64,000 nucleotides of DNA from Crocodylus rhombifer. Its lineage: Eukaryota; Chordata; Crocodylia; Crocodylidae. The stretch is from positions 511,773 to 575,772 of the forward strand of contig JAVSML010024604.1 in the NCBI GenBank assembly GCA_038503035.1, in the 5' to 3' direction. The notes under the pieces are model-generated. The model had not been told where the DNA came from and did not search any database. It saw nothing but the letters and a program-made list of their open reading frames with translations. Of this stretch, positions 22,909-34,094 are shown piece by piece. The first letter of the stretch is position 1. Every line of letters starts with the position of its first letter. The position numbers and the translations under genes are program-made.

Positions 22909-23039
22909 CATGTTCAGTAACCTTTTTAGGTTGCAGGATGGAGTCACCCAGCTTGGAGGCAGGGGGAGTTGCTTCCCTGTGGTGCCGTGGGAAAGTGGCT
23001 GCTGCTGAAGCCCCCCACCATTGAACTGCTGATCCCTAG
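22909..23039. mobile_element. 131-bp hAT element with perfect 8-bp duplication
   Basis: TCTAGACC occurs immediately on both sides (22901-22908 and 23040-23047). The ends read CATGTTCAGTAACC and, inverted, CTAGGGATCAGCAG, a decayed inverted pair of hAT type. At 131 bp it is a minimal internal-deletion form with no coding capacity. Confidence 0.75.
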
Positions 23040-23047
23040 TCTAGACC

Positions 23048-25534
23048 TCTACCTTTCTTTTCTAAAAGTTAGATCAGAAGCTCTTAGAGGGATGGAATTT
23101 TAACCTATGTGAATTTCTTTCAGGATAACTTCTTTCAGGATAACAGCAGTTTGGCATATGGCCTATTATAGTATCTATAAATTATGGTAGTCATAAACTT
23201 ACTTAAAAAATAAACTCATTGAAAACTGCAATGTTGAGCAGCCATTTTAGGCTGTTAGTTAGTGTGTAGCCTTCTACATAATAAAGTCTGTCAAATGAAC
23301 CCATATGGGAATCATTCAGGTTTATGTCCCTTGAACATGAAATTCCAATGACAAGAAATGATTTATAATTGCTTAAATGAAGTGGTTTATGTTCTGTAAG
23401 ATTAGTCTCCAGTCTTGGTTTATTCAAAGGTGTGTTGCTATATAGACATAGTGAACATAATGCAATTGTTAGTTACAGGGTTGTTTTCTTTGAAGAAGAG
23501 ATTGAGTACAATACCCAGCATGCATATGGGGGCAGAATCTAGTCCATAGCATCTTTTGGATAGTGGAGTCCCAAATCTCTGCAGACTAAATATATGGAGA
23601 AATTCTGCTCACTCCTCCATTGCTGCAGAAAGCCCTGACAGAGAGAGAGACTGGTGCCTGACACAAGTTGAAAGGAAGATATGGAGAATTTTCAGGGTGT
23701 GTGGATCTCTAGCAGAATGAAAATCTTTATTTACATAATAATTAGGTAAACATTTAATTGGCATAATAAATTAGTTGGACAATATACACATATTTATAGG
23801 TGAATATTTTAGTGCTGTTCAAAATGAAGCACTGACAATTTGTAAAATAGGGGCGGGTACACTAAGAGCACTTCTGACTTACAGTTCTTTGTTTCATTTC
23901 AATCCACCTCCTCTTCTGCTTTGTTGACCAAGCATCCACTTTGTCCCTATACCAAGTGTGTCACATTTACTATGCAAAGAAATAATCCAGACATCCAATC
24001 AACCCAAATGATATATAGGGTATAACTTGTATTGAAGTTGGTGAGAATTATGTATATGCCTCTCCCGGGTTGATCTGGTTCCAGATCTGAACATAGGCTT
24101 TTTTGGAGGAGAATGAGGAGCTCGTATGTAAGTAGGTCTTTCATAAGCAAACACATTCTATTTGCCACATTCACGTATAAATCCAGTGCACAATCCAGTT
24201 GAACCAGAAAAATAGGATTTTGTTTCTAGGAAACAATTTATGAGTAGGAACAAGCCCGCAGCTATAATCCAGATTTCAGTCCACTCCCCTGAAGATCTGA
24301 AATGCTTGGATCTGGGGGTCTGGTTCAGACTTAGATTTAGATTCCAGACATCCATGGACTTGTATTGAGATCTGGGATCTTGGTTCTGGTCACCTCTGCA
24401 TATAAGCTCAGTTGTCTATTTTCACAAGTGTTTTTGTTTTGGCAGATTGCTTAGATGAAGGGCTTTTTTTCCAGGCATGACCCCTGTTGTGTAACTGATG
24501 TGGCTGCTGCTGAGAGGCAAAAGAATGCAGACACAGTAGTAAAGGAATGTGTGGCAGCATCATAGTGCTGGAAGGCATGAGATAGAAAGAAGCCCAAAGG
24601 ATGCTCAACTCTTGCCCTTCCTCTCAACACAAAAGTGCTGAAAATACTATATAATTTGTGCACGTGATGCACCCAGTTAGCAAAGATACCACACCTCCAG
24701 CCTGGTGCATGCATTATGAATTTGCATTTCTCTTCACTGAATTGGATTTCTCATCTTCCCCATACCACGATTCCACAGTCAGCTTCTCATAACTGATTCA
24801 TCTCTGGTGCACACTAGATTCTTCTTCATTTGTTCCCATAGCACTGCAAAGAAGATGCTGCAGGGACTGATAAAACAGGGCCTCTGCTAGGCAGTGGTCC
24901 CAATTATGTTTCAAAGGAAATAATTTGCAGTAGTTCACCAAACTTTAACAATAAAGGTACAGAAGTCAGTCATATTTTACAATCACCATCCAATTTTAAA
25001 TCAGTGGAGGACTGATTCTGGTCAAATGTTTCTGTCCTTCGTCTCCCTCCAATGATCACTGCAGTGCTGCCATTCTCTGCATTATCTGGCTCCTACTGTA
25101 ATCTTACTTCTCTTGATTAATAACAACAGCAGCAGTTAATTCATAATTCATAGGTCTTGTATGGTGCTTTTAATCCATAGATTTCTAAACAGCAGCAGTA
25201 AGAGAAGAGCAGAGCCTTTTTTTTTTTATGCTGGAAAATGTTGGGCAGGTAGGTGGATTGATTGTCCTTGCTCTGTTTCCTGCATATTCTGCTCACATTT
25301 CCCAAATTCCTTCACAAGGCATACTCGTGTAAAGTGGAAGAACCAGGAGATGGTCAGACATACCACATACAGATATAATGTGGTGGGAATGCAGTTGCAG
25401 GACAAAAATCTGGAAGATAACAGAATTTCAAGAGACTGGTAAAAGTTGAAACTTACTCACTGAAGTGAGGAGAACTGGCAGGTAAGAAGGGACTTATGGA
25501 AAGCTTTTAGTTTTTGAGGAAGACTTGTTTGTAA
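23048..25534. other. Unique DNA, no gene seen
   Basis: The stretch at about 24060-24400 is rich in GATCTG/CAGATC phrases and may be an old repeat. No exon or RNA gene was recognised. Confidence 0.45.
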
Positions 25535-25591
25535 ATCATTGGCACAGGGGCACTCTGGTGCCCTGTTCCTATGATGAGAGAACAGGTGTTG

Positions 25592-25605
25592 GTTGCCACG
25601 GCAAC
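25592..25605. promoter_or_regulatory. X-box-like palindrome in LTR
   Basis: GTTGCCACGGCAAC is a 6+2+6 palindrome that fits the known RFX-family recognition pattern (GTTGCCATGGCAAC type). It lies about 40 bp upstream of the LTR TATA box. Binding is inferred from sequence only. Confidence 0.6.
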
Positions 25606-25612
25606 CGCAGTG

Positions 25613-25624
25613 GGTCAGCTGACC
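25613..25624. promoter_or_regulatory. 12-bp palindrome with central E-box
   Basis: GGTCAGCTGACC is a perfect palindrome centred on CAGCTG, an E-box core for bHLH factors. It lies between the X-box-like site and the TATA box. Confidence 0.5.
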
Positions 25625-25647
25625 AGAAGGGGGCCGGGCCTGGCCTT

Positions 25648-25653
25648 TATAAA
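25648..25653 (+). promoter_or_regulatory. TATA box of solo LTR
   Basis: TATAAA in the palindrome TTTATAAA lies in a GC-rich setting, 30 bp downstream of the E-box palindrome. It gives the LTR its + orientation. Confidence 0.55.
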
Positions 25654-26379
25654 CAGCCCAGGCTGAAGCCTAGCTGGCAGTTCCCTTCTGGCAGCCGGAG
25701 GAGCCCTGCAGCAGAGTTGAGCAGAGCAGCCCGAACACCTGAGTGGCTGCACCATGGTACGGGGCGAAAGACCCTGACTAGAAGGTTTTGCAGGAAAGCT
25801 GTGTGGGCCTAGATTGTATGTTATAGCCAGGAGACTTATTGTTGTGTTACAGCCAGTTGGCTTATGGTTCTGTTTAGTTATGGTTATACCGGAGGACTGG
25901 GTGAGGCTGTAGGGGTGGAGGAGGCTTCATTAGAAGCTCCCCAGTAAAGTGGGGTGTTCTCAGCACTGGAGAGGGCGCTGCACTTTGGGGGTGTCCCGAC
26001 CTGGAGAGATAGTGTCGGGAAAGCTCAGTAGGGCTCTACAGTGGTGGAGGCCCCGGTGCCAGCCGGGCAGCGTAGTTTAGGGGTGCAATACCCCAACCCT
26101 GAGAAGGGGAACAGACAATTTTGGAGGGGCCAGGCACGGTTAAGGCCACCTGAGCCCCAGTTGTTAAGAGCACTAAGGTGGGCACCAGCCAGATGCCTGG
26201 AGGGTGTTCATGTTAAGACCCAGGGGGCATACGTGAAGCGAAACCCAGGGTGAGGTGCTGTTATAAAGACGAGCCCAGTGAGGGTGAGTGCATGGTCAGA
26301 AAGCCTGGGGAGGGCAAGTGCGTGGAGAGACGGGACCCGGGGGGCACCGTCTGTATGCGGAGGAGCCCCAGGAAGGGGC

Positions 26380-26510
26380 GAGCATATTGAGCAGGCCTAA
26401 GAGGGGCAGACATATTGAGCAGGCCCGAAAGGGCTAACAGGTGGGGCGCCAGTCAGGGTGCAGAAAGCAGAGGGGCGCCGGTTGCGTGACACGCCCGGGG
26501 GCGCCAGTCA
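26380..26510. repeat. Short internal duplications in LTR
   Basis: CATATTGAGCAGGCC occurs twice about 28 bp apart. Just downstream GGGCGCCAGTCAGGG is also repeated, once with T for C near its end. These are tandem-like duplications inside the LTR. Confidence 0.6.
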
Positions 26511-26816
26511 GGGCGCAGGAAGGAAACTGACCAGACAACGTCCGGTACATGGGCGAGGCTTGGGGCGTGCTACAGGGGAGGTTGGAGGCATGCATAACCC
26601 ATAAGGCTGGGGTGCACCTGTCACTCCATATAGAACAGGGGACAGGATTAACATAGCACCGTGTCCAAGGGGACAAAGGGCAGCCTCCTTTATAAAATTT
26701 AGACAACATCAAAGACGTGGTGGGCGAGAAAAAGGGTGCTGAATCACCTACTTGGCACGGTGGGGGGCGCTAGGGAGATCACGGCCGCTCCAAGGTCCCC
26801 GCGCTGTGACAATCAT

Positions 26817-28190
26817 CAAACTTGTCAGTAAGAGATAGCACATGGAAGCATTTTTCTGAGTTCTTGAGGATCACGACTGGACTGGTAAGGGAACCTATAG
26901 AAGGTGGCACTGAGATGAATAAAGTGGGAAGCAATTCGGGAATGCAACCATTCTGCACCTTCTGCTGTACACTGCACAAACTAAGTCTTGCAGGATTCAA
27001 AATGCTGAGCCAGATTCTTATTTACCCTTGTCTAAGGGACATGTGACACCACTTGTTCAGTGTCAGATTGCCTTAAATTGTATGTATATTATGGATTAAT
27101 TTAATGTAAAGGAGCCTAGTGTACATGTATATGTAAATGGGTCCAGCCAGCTATTTCAGACCTGTTGTTCCCAGAGCTTTTGGATCAGTAGATCACTATC
27201 AACCTTTAACACTTCACCACATACTCTTATCCAGAAACTTTTAATTGAAAACACTATAAAACGTGCATGGGACTAGGTGTGATCTGTGGACTTGGACCAT
27301 AACCTCTCAGTCCAGTAGTGATTCACAGACAACAGTTTAAAAAGCGTTGTTTTAAACCAAAAGAGAAGCATATTAAACAGCCAATGAACAGCTTACAGAA
27401 GCTGAAGATCTAAAACAGGAGGTGCAGAAAAGTCATGTACTCAATCCATACACATCAATATCTGAGCAGTTTTTGAAGTTGTGTCAAGAATCATCACAAA
27501 ATACAGTAACTGGTCAGTAATGCATTGAAAAAAAACGTTGTTTTTTCCCCAAAGTAAAGCTCCATTCCAAAATATATCTGAAAATGTTACACGTGGAAAA
27601 AAATTATAACACGTGTAGTCATGCAGGATTCCTATACATGTGACTCTTCTGTGCCTTTAACATCTTTTTCTTAACAGAGGAATATTAGAACTCCTTCAGT
27701 TTTTGTTCAGGAGTCTATATGCAGGAGAGTGGAAAAGGTCTCTTGTAAGTAAACACATTTTACTTGTTCCATTTGCACTTAAATCCGCTTGGAATTTTGT
27801 GTGTCTTTCTAAACTACACAATAGCAAAAGCTCTAAAAATCACTTCTGTTTCTAAATGAAAGACAACTATTTATAAAGAATTTATGACTTAGTGTTACAA
27901 GGATATTACAAATAACAAAGCAAGCATCAGACCATGAAACAGACATTCAGGAAGTAAAAGTGTTAAAAGGTCTGAGTGCACCAGGCCAAATATATAAAAC
28001 ATTATCAATTCTGAATACCAGAAGACTCATTGGAATCAGACACCAAATATCATCTGATCCTTGTTTAAAAGCTGCAACAAAGCTTTAGGATTCTTTGGGT
28101 GAGCTCTTTCTCTGGGCCAGAGTTCACTTAGTGCAGCTGAGAAGAAGGATGGGCAAAGGTAATCTTAAGTCACCTTTGCACTTTTCACAT
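26817..28190. other. Unique AT-rich DNA, no gene seen
   Basis: No exon or clear repeat was recognised. A piece near 27150-27240 has hAT-like wording without recognisable ends. Confidence 0.45.
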
Positions 28191-28260
28191 AATCACTGGA
28201 ATGTAGGACTAGAAGGGACCTCTGTGGTCATTACATCCAGTCCCCTTGGATCTCAGGTGA
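28191..28260 (-). mobile_element. CR1 3' tail fragment
   Basis: GGAATGTAGGACTAGAAGGG followed by ACCTC and CCAGTCCCC is the inverse of the CR1 3' tail. Only about 70 bp remain. Confidence 0.6.
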
Positions 28261-29285
28261 CTGTATAATAAGTATTTGCCTGCGAGAATATCCACCAATT
28301 ACAAATGTACTCTTTTTAGTACCAAAAAACCCCTACAATGTGCCACAGAAGAGTGAGAAGAAAGAGGGTGCCGCCAATGACCTGGGCCACTGTTTTGGCA
28401 GGAATTAGTAAAGTAATATATGCCCAGATGATCCTCAGAAGTGAACATACCACATCCCAAAGAGGAAGGAAGAAAAATGACAGTGGTTCTTATCAATCTT
28501 ATCTGGGGAAGATCCTATCAGATGTTAAAAAAATCCCCCAAAACATCACTTTAGTTTAAACTTGGCATGCTCCTGCACCTAGCTCAGCACATGCATCACA
28601 TTGGTTGAACCCAACTTGTATAGATCAGGTGCTTTATTGGGGCTTTTCTGGTGCTGGGTGGGCTGGGTCCAACTAATGAGCAGCAGTTTTTTGCGGGGGT
28701 GGGGGTTTATGTCTGTAAGCTGCCACAAAACATGTTAGCTATAACAGAGTAACTGAACAGTGACCTAGAGAAAGCAGTAATTGGTTGAACCAAGGGAATT
28801 CTCATGTACCTAAGTCAGCTTTCAATTTGCTTTGTGTCATCAGGGTTATAGGCAGCAATTTTTCAGGCTGAGTTGCTGGCTTTTTTTGTTTTAGGAACAT
28901 AATTTGATACAATAAATGCAAGTTCACCTATTCAAATGCTTGATGACCTTAAAGTGTTATGTGTCTTTTATAGGTTCATGCTTAAGTGGTAGCATACAAA
29001 ACAAGATTATATTAAGCTGTTATATATGGATATGTGCTCTTTCTAGATGTATAGAAACAGTATCTATACAGTACATAGATACACATAGGCTCATGTATTG
29101 TTTTTGCCCCAGGTACTGAATGAATGCATAATATATCCAATAACACTTCCCCATTTTACAGTGTTTTCTTTCTTTCTATTATTAAATAACAGCTCTTTCA
29201 TTCTTTCTGTCTCTATTCCTTGCTGCAAAAGTAAGGACTCTGGCAGAGCTGGGTTCTAATGACGTACCACAAATCCTGCCCCTCT
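28261..29285. other. Unique DNA, no gene seen
   Basis: No splice-flanked exon, RNA gene or clear repeat was recognised. Confidence 0.45.
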
Positions 29286-29289
29286 CCCT

Positions 29290-29506
29290 ATACACCAGAG
29301 GCACACAACCCCCGACACCCATACAAGAGCCTGGCACGTAAAAGTATTTTGCTTGGGGTGGATGGCAGGGAAGGGGCCAGGGCTGTGCTGTCACAAGAAG
29401 GATTGGGCCCCTTGCGGCTCCCCTGCCATCCACCCTGGCATGCCAATATCTTACAAACTAAGGTTGTGGGTGTTTTTGGCATTCTGCCCAAAAATGTTAC
29501 TGACCC
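29290..29506. mobile_element. Foldback/hAT-like element with perfect 15-bp arms
   Basis: GGGTGGATGGCAGGG (29356-29370) recurs in exact inverse at 29421-29435, and weaker inverse similarity extends about 50 bp further out on both sides. The right end GTTACTGACCCCTG inverts to the hAT form CAGGGGTCAGTAAC. The left end is not resolved and no target duplication was found. Confidence 0.5.
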
Positions 29507-30305
29507 CTGCTGTATGCTCAGTTCTCCAGGAAATCTGTTGGGCGCCTCTGTAGAAAGGGAAAGTAGCCTTTGCTCCTTCCAAAAGAGTACGTTTGTCTGA
29601 ATATGTCCTGTCAGCATTACACATCAATGCATTCTGCAGATTCTTTTTGCACTTTCTGAAGCTATGAGATGCTTACTGTTGTAGTCATTTCCAACCTGGG
29701 GTGGTTTTAACCCAGCAGCCCCCGAGAAGTAAAAGGTTCCTTATCTCATGGCTGATACCTTTATAGCTTGTTTGTTTTGTGTGGGGTTTTTTAAAGTAAT
29801 AATTTCAAACCTTACAAAGCTGACACTTCCCTTCCCCTCTGCCCACTGGTGCAGTCACAGCTGAATGAATGGTTCATTGTTATGAGAGTTGTTCCACTAC
29901 ACAAGGCAACCTCTATTCACAATTAGAGGGTTAGGAATGTGTTCAGCCAATCATCACAATTAAACAAACCGATGATCTGAACATCCCTCGGGGTTTTGTT
30001 ATAAATAATTCTTTCTTTGCTTCACACATACAGTATTACCTGTTTTTTCATACAGAGTGAGAACACCCCCAGCGCACCCATTCTAATGAAATGTGATTTC
30101 TGGCTGCATATTCAGAGGCATCAAGGAGTTGGAGCATAGGCAACGCATAGGGAAGGCACAGGGGGAGCATATACCCCACCTGAGATTGGCCACTGCTGGC
30201 TTCAGCGAGTGGTTGCTGCTTGCCACCTGCTTCCCCTCATCTGCAAGGAGTCCCTACTTGTGGCTATGGTGCCCCCCCCACCCCAGTCTCAGGAGGCACT
30301 AGTCG
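29507..30305. other. Unique DNA, no gene seen
   Basis: A hAT-like phrase (TCCAACCTGGGG) near 29690 has no partner. No exon was recognised. Confidence 0.4.
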
Positions 30306-30306
30306 T

Positions 30307-30650
30307 TCATGAGTTTAAGGCTGCACCTGGAATACAGAGTGCAGTTCTGAGCACCCAATACCAGAGGTAAATAAATTGGAGGGAGTTCAGAAAAGAGCAA
30401 CAAAATGAAAGTGTAGGCTCTGAAGGGACTAAACAATGGAAAGATTAAAAACTGTAATTATTTAAAATGTTCAGATATCTAAGGAAGCACATAAAAATCT
30501 ACAACTAGTTGAAGGGAGTTAGCACACAGTGCCAGGAAGGGAAATTATTTGAGGACAAGGGTAAAATCAAGAAGAGCAAAAATCAGGCTGAATAATAGGA
30601 AGAACATTCTGACAATAAGATGTATTATGATATCAAATGGTCTCACAAGG
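30307..30650 (+). mobile_element. Old CR1/L2-type LINE 3' fragment
   Basis: Decayed text matches the C-terminal part of a CR1/L2 ORF2: CTGGAATACAGAGTGCAGTT (Leu-Glu-Tyr-x-Val-Gln-Phe), AAAGAGCAACAAAATGA (Arg-Ala-Thr-Lys-Met) and AGGAAGAACATTCTGACAAT (Arg-Lys-Asn-x-Leu-Thr). Stops and gaps are frequent. It is the oldest layer of the LINE cluster here. Confidence 0.55.
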
Positions 30651-30662
30651 GAAGATGGGGTA

Positions 30663-30754
30663 CTTGGCTTTGGTGAGGCTGCAGCTGGAGTACTGCGTCC
30701 AGTTTTGGGCTCCACAATTCAAAAAGGAGGTGGAGAAGCTTGAGAGAGTCCAGA
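30663..30754 (+). mobile_element. 92-bp CR1 ORF2 fragment
   Basis: This matches 33642-33733 of the larger CR1 with only 4 differences in 92 bases by eye, and it covers the [16 protein letters not shown] block after the reverse transcriptase. Both ends are cut. It is followed at once by a CR1 3' end in the opposite orientation. Confidence 0.75.
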
Positions 30755-30762
30755 CAGCCCTT

Positions 30763-31185
30763 ATCATAGAATCATAGAAGCAGGGTCAGAAGGGACCTTG
30801 TAGATCTTCAAGTCTGACCCCCCGCCTGGGCGGGAGAAAAAACTGGACTCAAATGAGTCCAGCCAGGTAGACATCAAGCCTCTTCTTAAAGATCCCCAGG
30901 GTAGGAGCCAGCACCACTTCCCTAGGAAGTTGGTTCCAGCTCCTAGCTGCCCTAACTGTTAAGTAGTTCTTGCGGATATCTAATCTAAACCTACCCTCCA
31001 ATAATTTGTGTCCATTGTTCCTTGTCATGCCAAGGGGTGCTAGGGGAAACAGGGTCTCCCCCAAACCCTTCTGGTCCCCGCTAGTGAGTTTATAGACAGT
31101 CACCAGGTCCCCCCTCAGCCTTCTCTTTTGAAGGCTGAACAGGTTTAGGTCCCGCAGTCTTTCAATGTAGGGTCTATCCACAAAG
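30763..31185 (-). mobile_element. 5'-truncated CR1, minus strand
   Basis: It starts at its 3' tail with the CR1 tail repeat (ATCATAGAATCATAG, 30763-30777), then GGGACCTTG. On the minus strand it encodes RPYIERLRDLNLFSLQKRR, RGDLVTVYKL, GRFRLDIRKNYLTV and WNQLPREVV, the post-RT part of CR1 ORF2, in one open frame. Few breaks make it young. Its protein differs clearly from the plus-strand CR1 that follows, so the two belong to different CR1 subfamilies. Confidence 0.8.
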
Positions 31186-31309
31186 GTGGGAGTGAGGTGC
31201 AGTGGGGGACTACTGCCACTGGTGGCCCGCTCAGTAGCCCTTGCAAAGCCAGTGGGCCAAGGCACTTAAGGGAGCCCACCCCTGCCGCAGTCCTGGTACA
31301 ATCTGTGGG

Positions 31310-31709
31310 CAAGGCAAGAGCCCCCAAGTGGACACTTGCCTGCCTGTACACAAATGCCAGGAGCTTGGGGAATAAGCAGGAGGAACTTGTTCTCCTGCTT
31401 AACGCAAAAAATTATGATGTCATAGGGATAACAGAGACCTGGTGGGACTCCACCCATGACTGGACCATGGGTATAGATGACTATACACTGTACAGGAGGG
31501 ATCGAGTAGATAAAAGGGGCCGGGGTGTAGCTCTCTATGTTAAGGAAAGCCACGCATCCCTGCAAGCTGATATTGGTGACCAGGGTGGATGACTGGAGAC
31601 CCTCTGGGTTAAAATCCATGGGGAACATGACACAGGGGACACAACGGAAGGAGTCTACTACAGACCTCCCACCCAAAGTCAAGAGCTTGGCCAGGAGTTC
31701 ACCTGGTGA
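31310..31709 (+). pseudogene. CR1 ORF2 endonuclease, N-terminal part
   Basis: The frame encodes the beginning of an apurinic-like endonuclease that nicks target DNA: LYTNARSLGNKQEEL (the conserved Asn region), YDVIGITETWWD with the catalytic Glu of the ITETW motif, then YRRDR and GVALYVKES. A TGA at 31590-31592 interrupts it. The same frame continues with VYYRPP until TGA 31707-31709, after which the sequence passes to another frame. Confidence 0.8.
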
Positions 31710-32493
31710 ACTGTCTGATGCCGCATGCTCCAGGACCATGGTTGTCATGGGTGACTTCAATTACCCAGACATCTCATGGGAGGATCACTCAGCAAAATCC
31801 AAGCAGTCGCAAAGCTTTCTATCATGTGTGGATGACCTCCACCTCACTCAAGAAGTCTATGGGCCAATGAGAGGTAAAGTGCTGCTTGACCTGGTACTGG
31901 CTACTGATGACCTAATCAGCAACCTAGTGATCGATGGGAAGCTGAGTGACAGCGACCACAAGCTGATCACCTTCACCATCTGCCGTAAAGCTGGCAAGTC
32001 AGTCAGCAACACGGAAGTCCTTGACTTTAGGAAAGCTGACTTTGACAAGCTGAGAAGGCTCGTCAGTAAGGCCCTAAGGGACCATGACCCCAAGGGGAGG
32101 GGAGTGCAGGATGAGTGGTTGCTCCTCAAGGGAGCGTTCCTCAATGCACAAGCTAATTCTATTTCATCTCGAAGGAAAGGCAGCAAGAGGGCACAGCAGC
32201 CCCCCTGGCTCTCCAGGGATCTAGCAGACCTCCTGAGGCTAAAAAGGAAAGCCTACAAAGGATGGAGGATGGGATTCTCCTCCAAGGAGGAATATTCTGC
32301 ACTGGTCCAGTTCTGCAGGGAGCAAACCAGGAAAGCCAAGGCTGCAACTGAACTCCAACTAGCTTGGAGCATCAAGGACAATAAAAAGTCCTTTTTCAGA
32401 TATGTGGGGAGCCGGAGGAAAAGCAAGGGCAACATTGGACCCCTGCTGAACCAGATGGGACAACTGATGCCCAGGAAAAAAACAACCTATTAA
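31710..32493 (+). pseudogene. CR1 ORF2 endonuclease C-terminus and linker
   Basis: The open frame (which begins at 31537) gains CR1 sense at about 31710 with VVMGDFNYPDISW (the GDFN motif) and, later, LSDSDHKLITF (the SDH motif with the catalytic Asp-His pair). A basic linker follows, with RKAYKGW, SFFRYVGSRRKSKGN and LLNQMG. It ends at TAA 32491-32493, beyond which the next CR1 text (LLNGYFASVF) lies in another frame. Confidence 0.8.
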
Positions 32494-32602
32494 ATGGGTA
32501 CTTTGCATCGGTCTTTCATCAGTCCCATGAGACATCCATGCCCACTACGGAACAGGGCGGTCCGGGTGATGGAGATCCCCTGCCTCCATCAATGCTGACC
32601 TT

Positions 32603-33475
32603 GTGAAGGAACACCTTGAGAGGCTGGATACCTTCAAGTCAGCCGGTTCTGACAATCTGCACCCCAGGATACTCAAGGAGCTGGCTAGCATCATAGCCCA
32701 GCATCTGGCATGGCTCTTTGAAAACTCCTGGTGTGCTGGTGTAGTGCCTGAGGACTGGAAGAAGGCCAGTGTGGTGCCTATCTTCAAGAAAGGGAAGAAA
32801 GTAGGTCCAGCTAACTATAGGCCCATCAACCTGACTTCTATCCTGGGGAAGACCTTAGAAAAGTTTATTAAAGAGGCCATCCTTAATGGACTGGCAGATG
32901 CCAACATCCTGAGGGATAGCCAGCACGGGTTTGTTGCAGGTAGGTCTTGCTTGACTAATCTCATTTCCTTCTACAACCAGGTGACCTATCACCTGGACAA
33001 GGGAGAAGAGATTGATGTCATATATCTTGACTTCAAAAAAGCCTTTGATCTGGTATCCCATGATCACCTCTTGGTGAAACTGGCCAATTGTGGCCTTGGG
33101 TCCACCACAATCCACTGGCTGGGAAATTGGCTCTGTGGTCAGACCCAGAGGGTAGTAATAGATGGAAGTCAATCATCATGGTGCCCTGTGACCAGTGGGG
33201 TCCCCCAAGGCTCTGTCCTTGGACCCATATTGTTCAACATCTTCATTAATGATGTACACATTGGAGTCAGAAGCGGACTGGCCAAGTTTGCCGATGACAC
33301 CAAACTTTGGGGCAAAGCATCCATACCAGAAGACAGGCGGATGATCCAGGCTGACCTGGACAGCCTCAGCAAATGGGCGGACAAGAACCTGATGGTGTTT
33401 AACACCAAAAAATGCAAGGTTCTCCACCTTGGGAGGAAAAACTTGCAGCATCCTTACCTTATAGGCTTGGCAGTG
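32603..33475 (+). pseudogene. CR1 ORF2 reverse transcriptase domain
   Basis: This is an uninterrupted RT domain of about 290 residues. It has VPEDWKKASVVPIFKKG, NYRPINLTS, HGFVAGRSCLTNLI, IYLDFKKAFDLVSHDHLL (first catalytic Asp), SGVPQGSVLGPILFN and AKFADDTKLWG (the FADD catalytic pair). The thumb begins with WADKNLMVFNTKKC. The frame then shifts at about 33460-33480 into a short tail (stop 33533-33535). Most of the catalytic core therefore survives in a protein that cannot be translated as a unit. Confidence 0.85.
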
Positions 33476-33478
33476 CTA

Positions 33479-34094
33479 TGCTGGCTAGCACTATGGAAGA
33501 AAGAGACTTGGGGGTCATCACTGACCACAAGATGAACATGAGCCTGCAGTGTGATGCTGCGGCTAGAAAAGCAACCAAAACACTGGCTTGCATCCATACA
33601 TGCTTCTCAAGCAACTTCTGGGACGTCATTCTCTCCTTGTACTCGGCCTTGGTGAGGCCGCAGCTGGAGTACTGCGTCCAGTTTTGGGCTCCACAATTCA
33701 AAAAGGATGTGGAGAAGCTTGAGAGAGTCCAGAGGAGAGCCACGCGCATGATCAGAGGTCAGGAAAACAGACCTTATAACGACAGGCTGAGAGCCATGGT
33801 GCTCTTTAGCCTGGAAAAGTGCAGGCTCAGGGGTGATCTGATGGCCACCTATAAGTTTATCAGGGGTGACCACCAGGATCTGGGGAACATTTGTTCACCA
33901 GAGTGCCCCAAGGGATGACGAGGTCGAACGGTCATAAACTACTGCGAGACCGTTTCAGGCTGGACATAAGGAAGAATTTCTTTACTGTCCGAGCCCCCAA
34001 GGTCTGGAACAGTCTGCCGGCGGAGGTGGTTCGAGCACCTACATTGAACACCTTCAAGAACAAATTGGATGCTTATCTTGCTGGGATGTTATGA
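33479..34094 (+). pseudogene. CR1 ORF2 C-terminal region
   Basis: Two frames together cover the part after the RT domain. The first (to 33918) has [41 protein letters not shown] and RLRGDLMATYKF. The second (from about 33891) has GMTRSNGHKLL, RFRLDIRKNFFTVRA, VWNSLPAEVVRAP and LDAYLAGML before its stop. The overlap region marks a frameshift at about 33900. Confidence 0.8.

Larger units (their letters stand above)
25540..26811 (+). mobile_element. Solo LTR, 1272 bp, with 5-bp target duplication
   Basis: It begins TGGCACAG and ends CTGTGACA, an 8-bp inverted terminal pair with one mismatch in the TG...CA form. ATCAT flanks it on both sides (25535-25539 and 26812-26816). Its left part contains an X-box-like palindrome, a 12-bp palindrome and a TATA box within about 60 bp, as in an LTR U3 promoter. 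Base composition is far more GC-rich than the neighbourhood. I see no gag, pol or env frame and no second LTR copy, so it most likely arose by recombination between two LTRs. The family is not identified. A canonical AATAAA signal is not visible. Confidence 0.75.
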
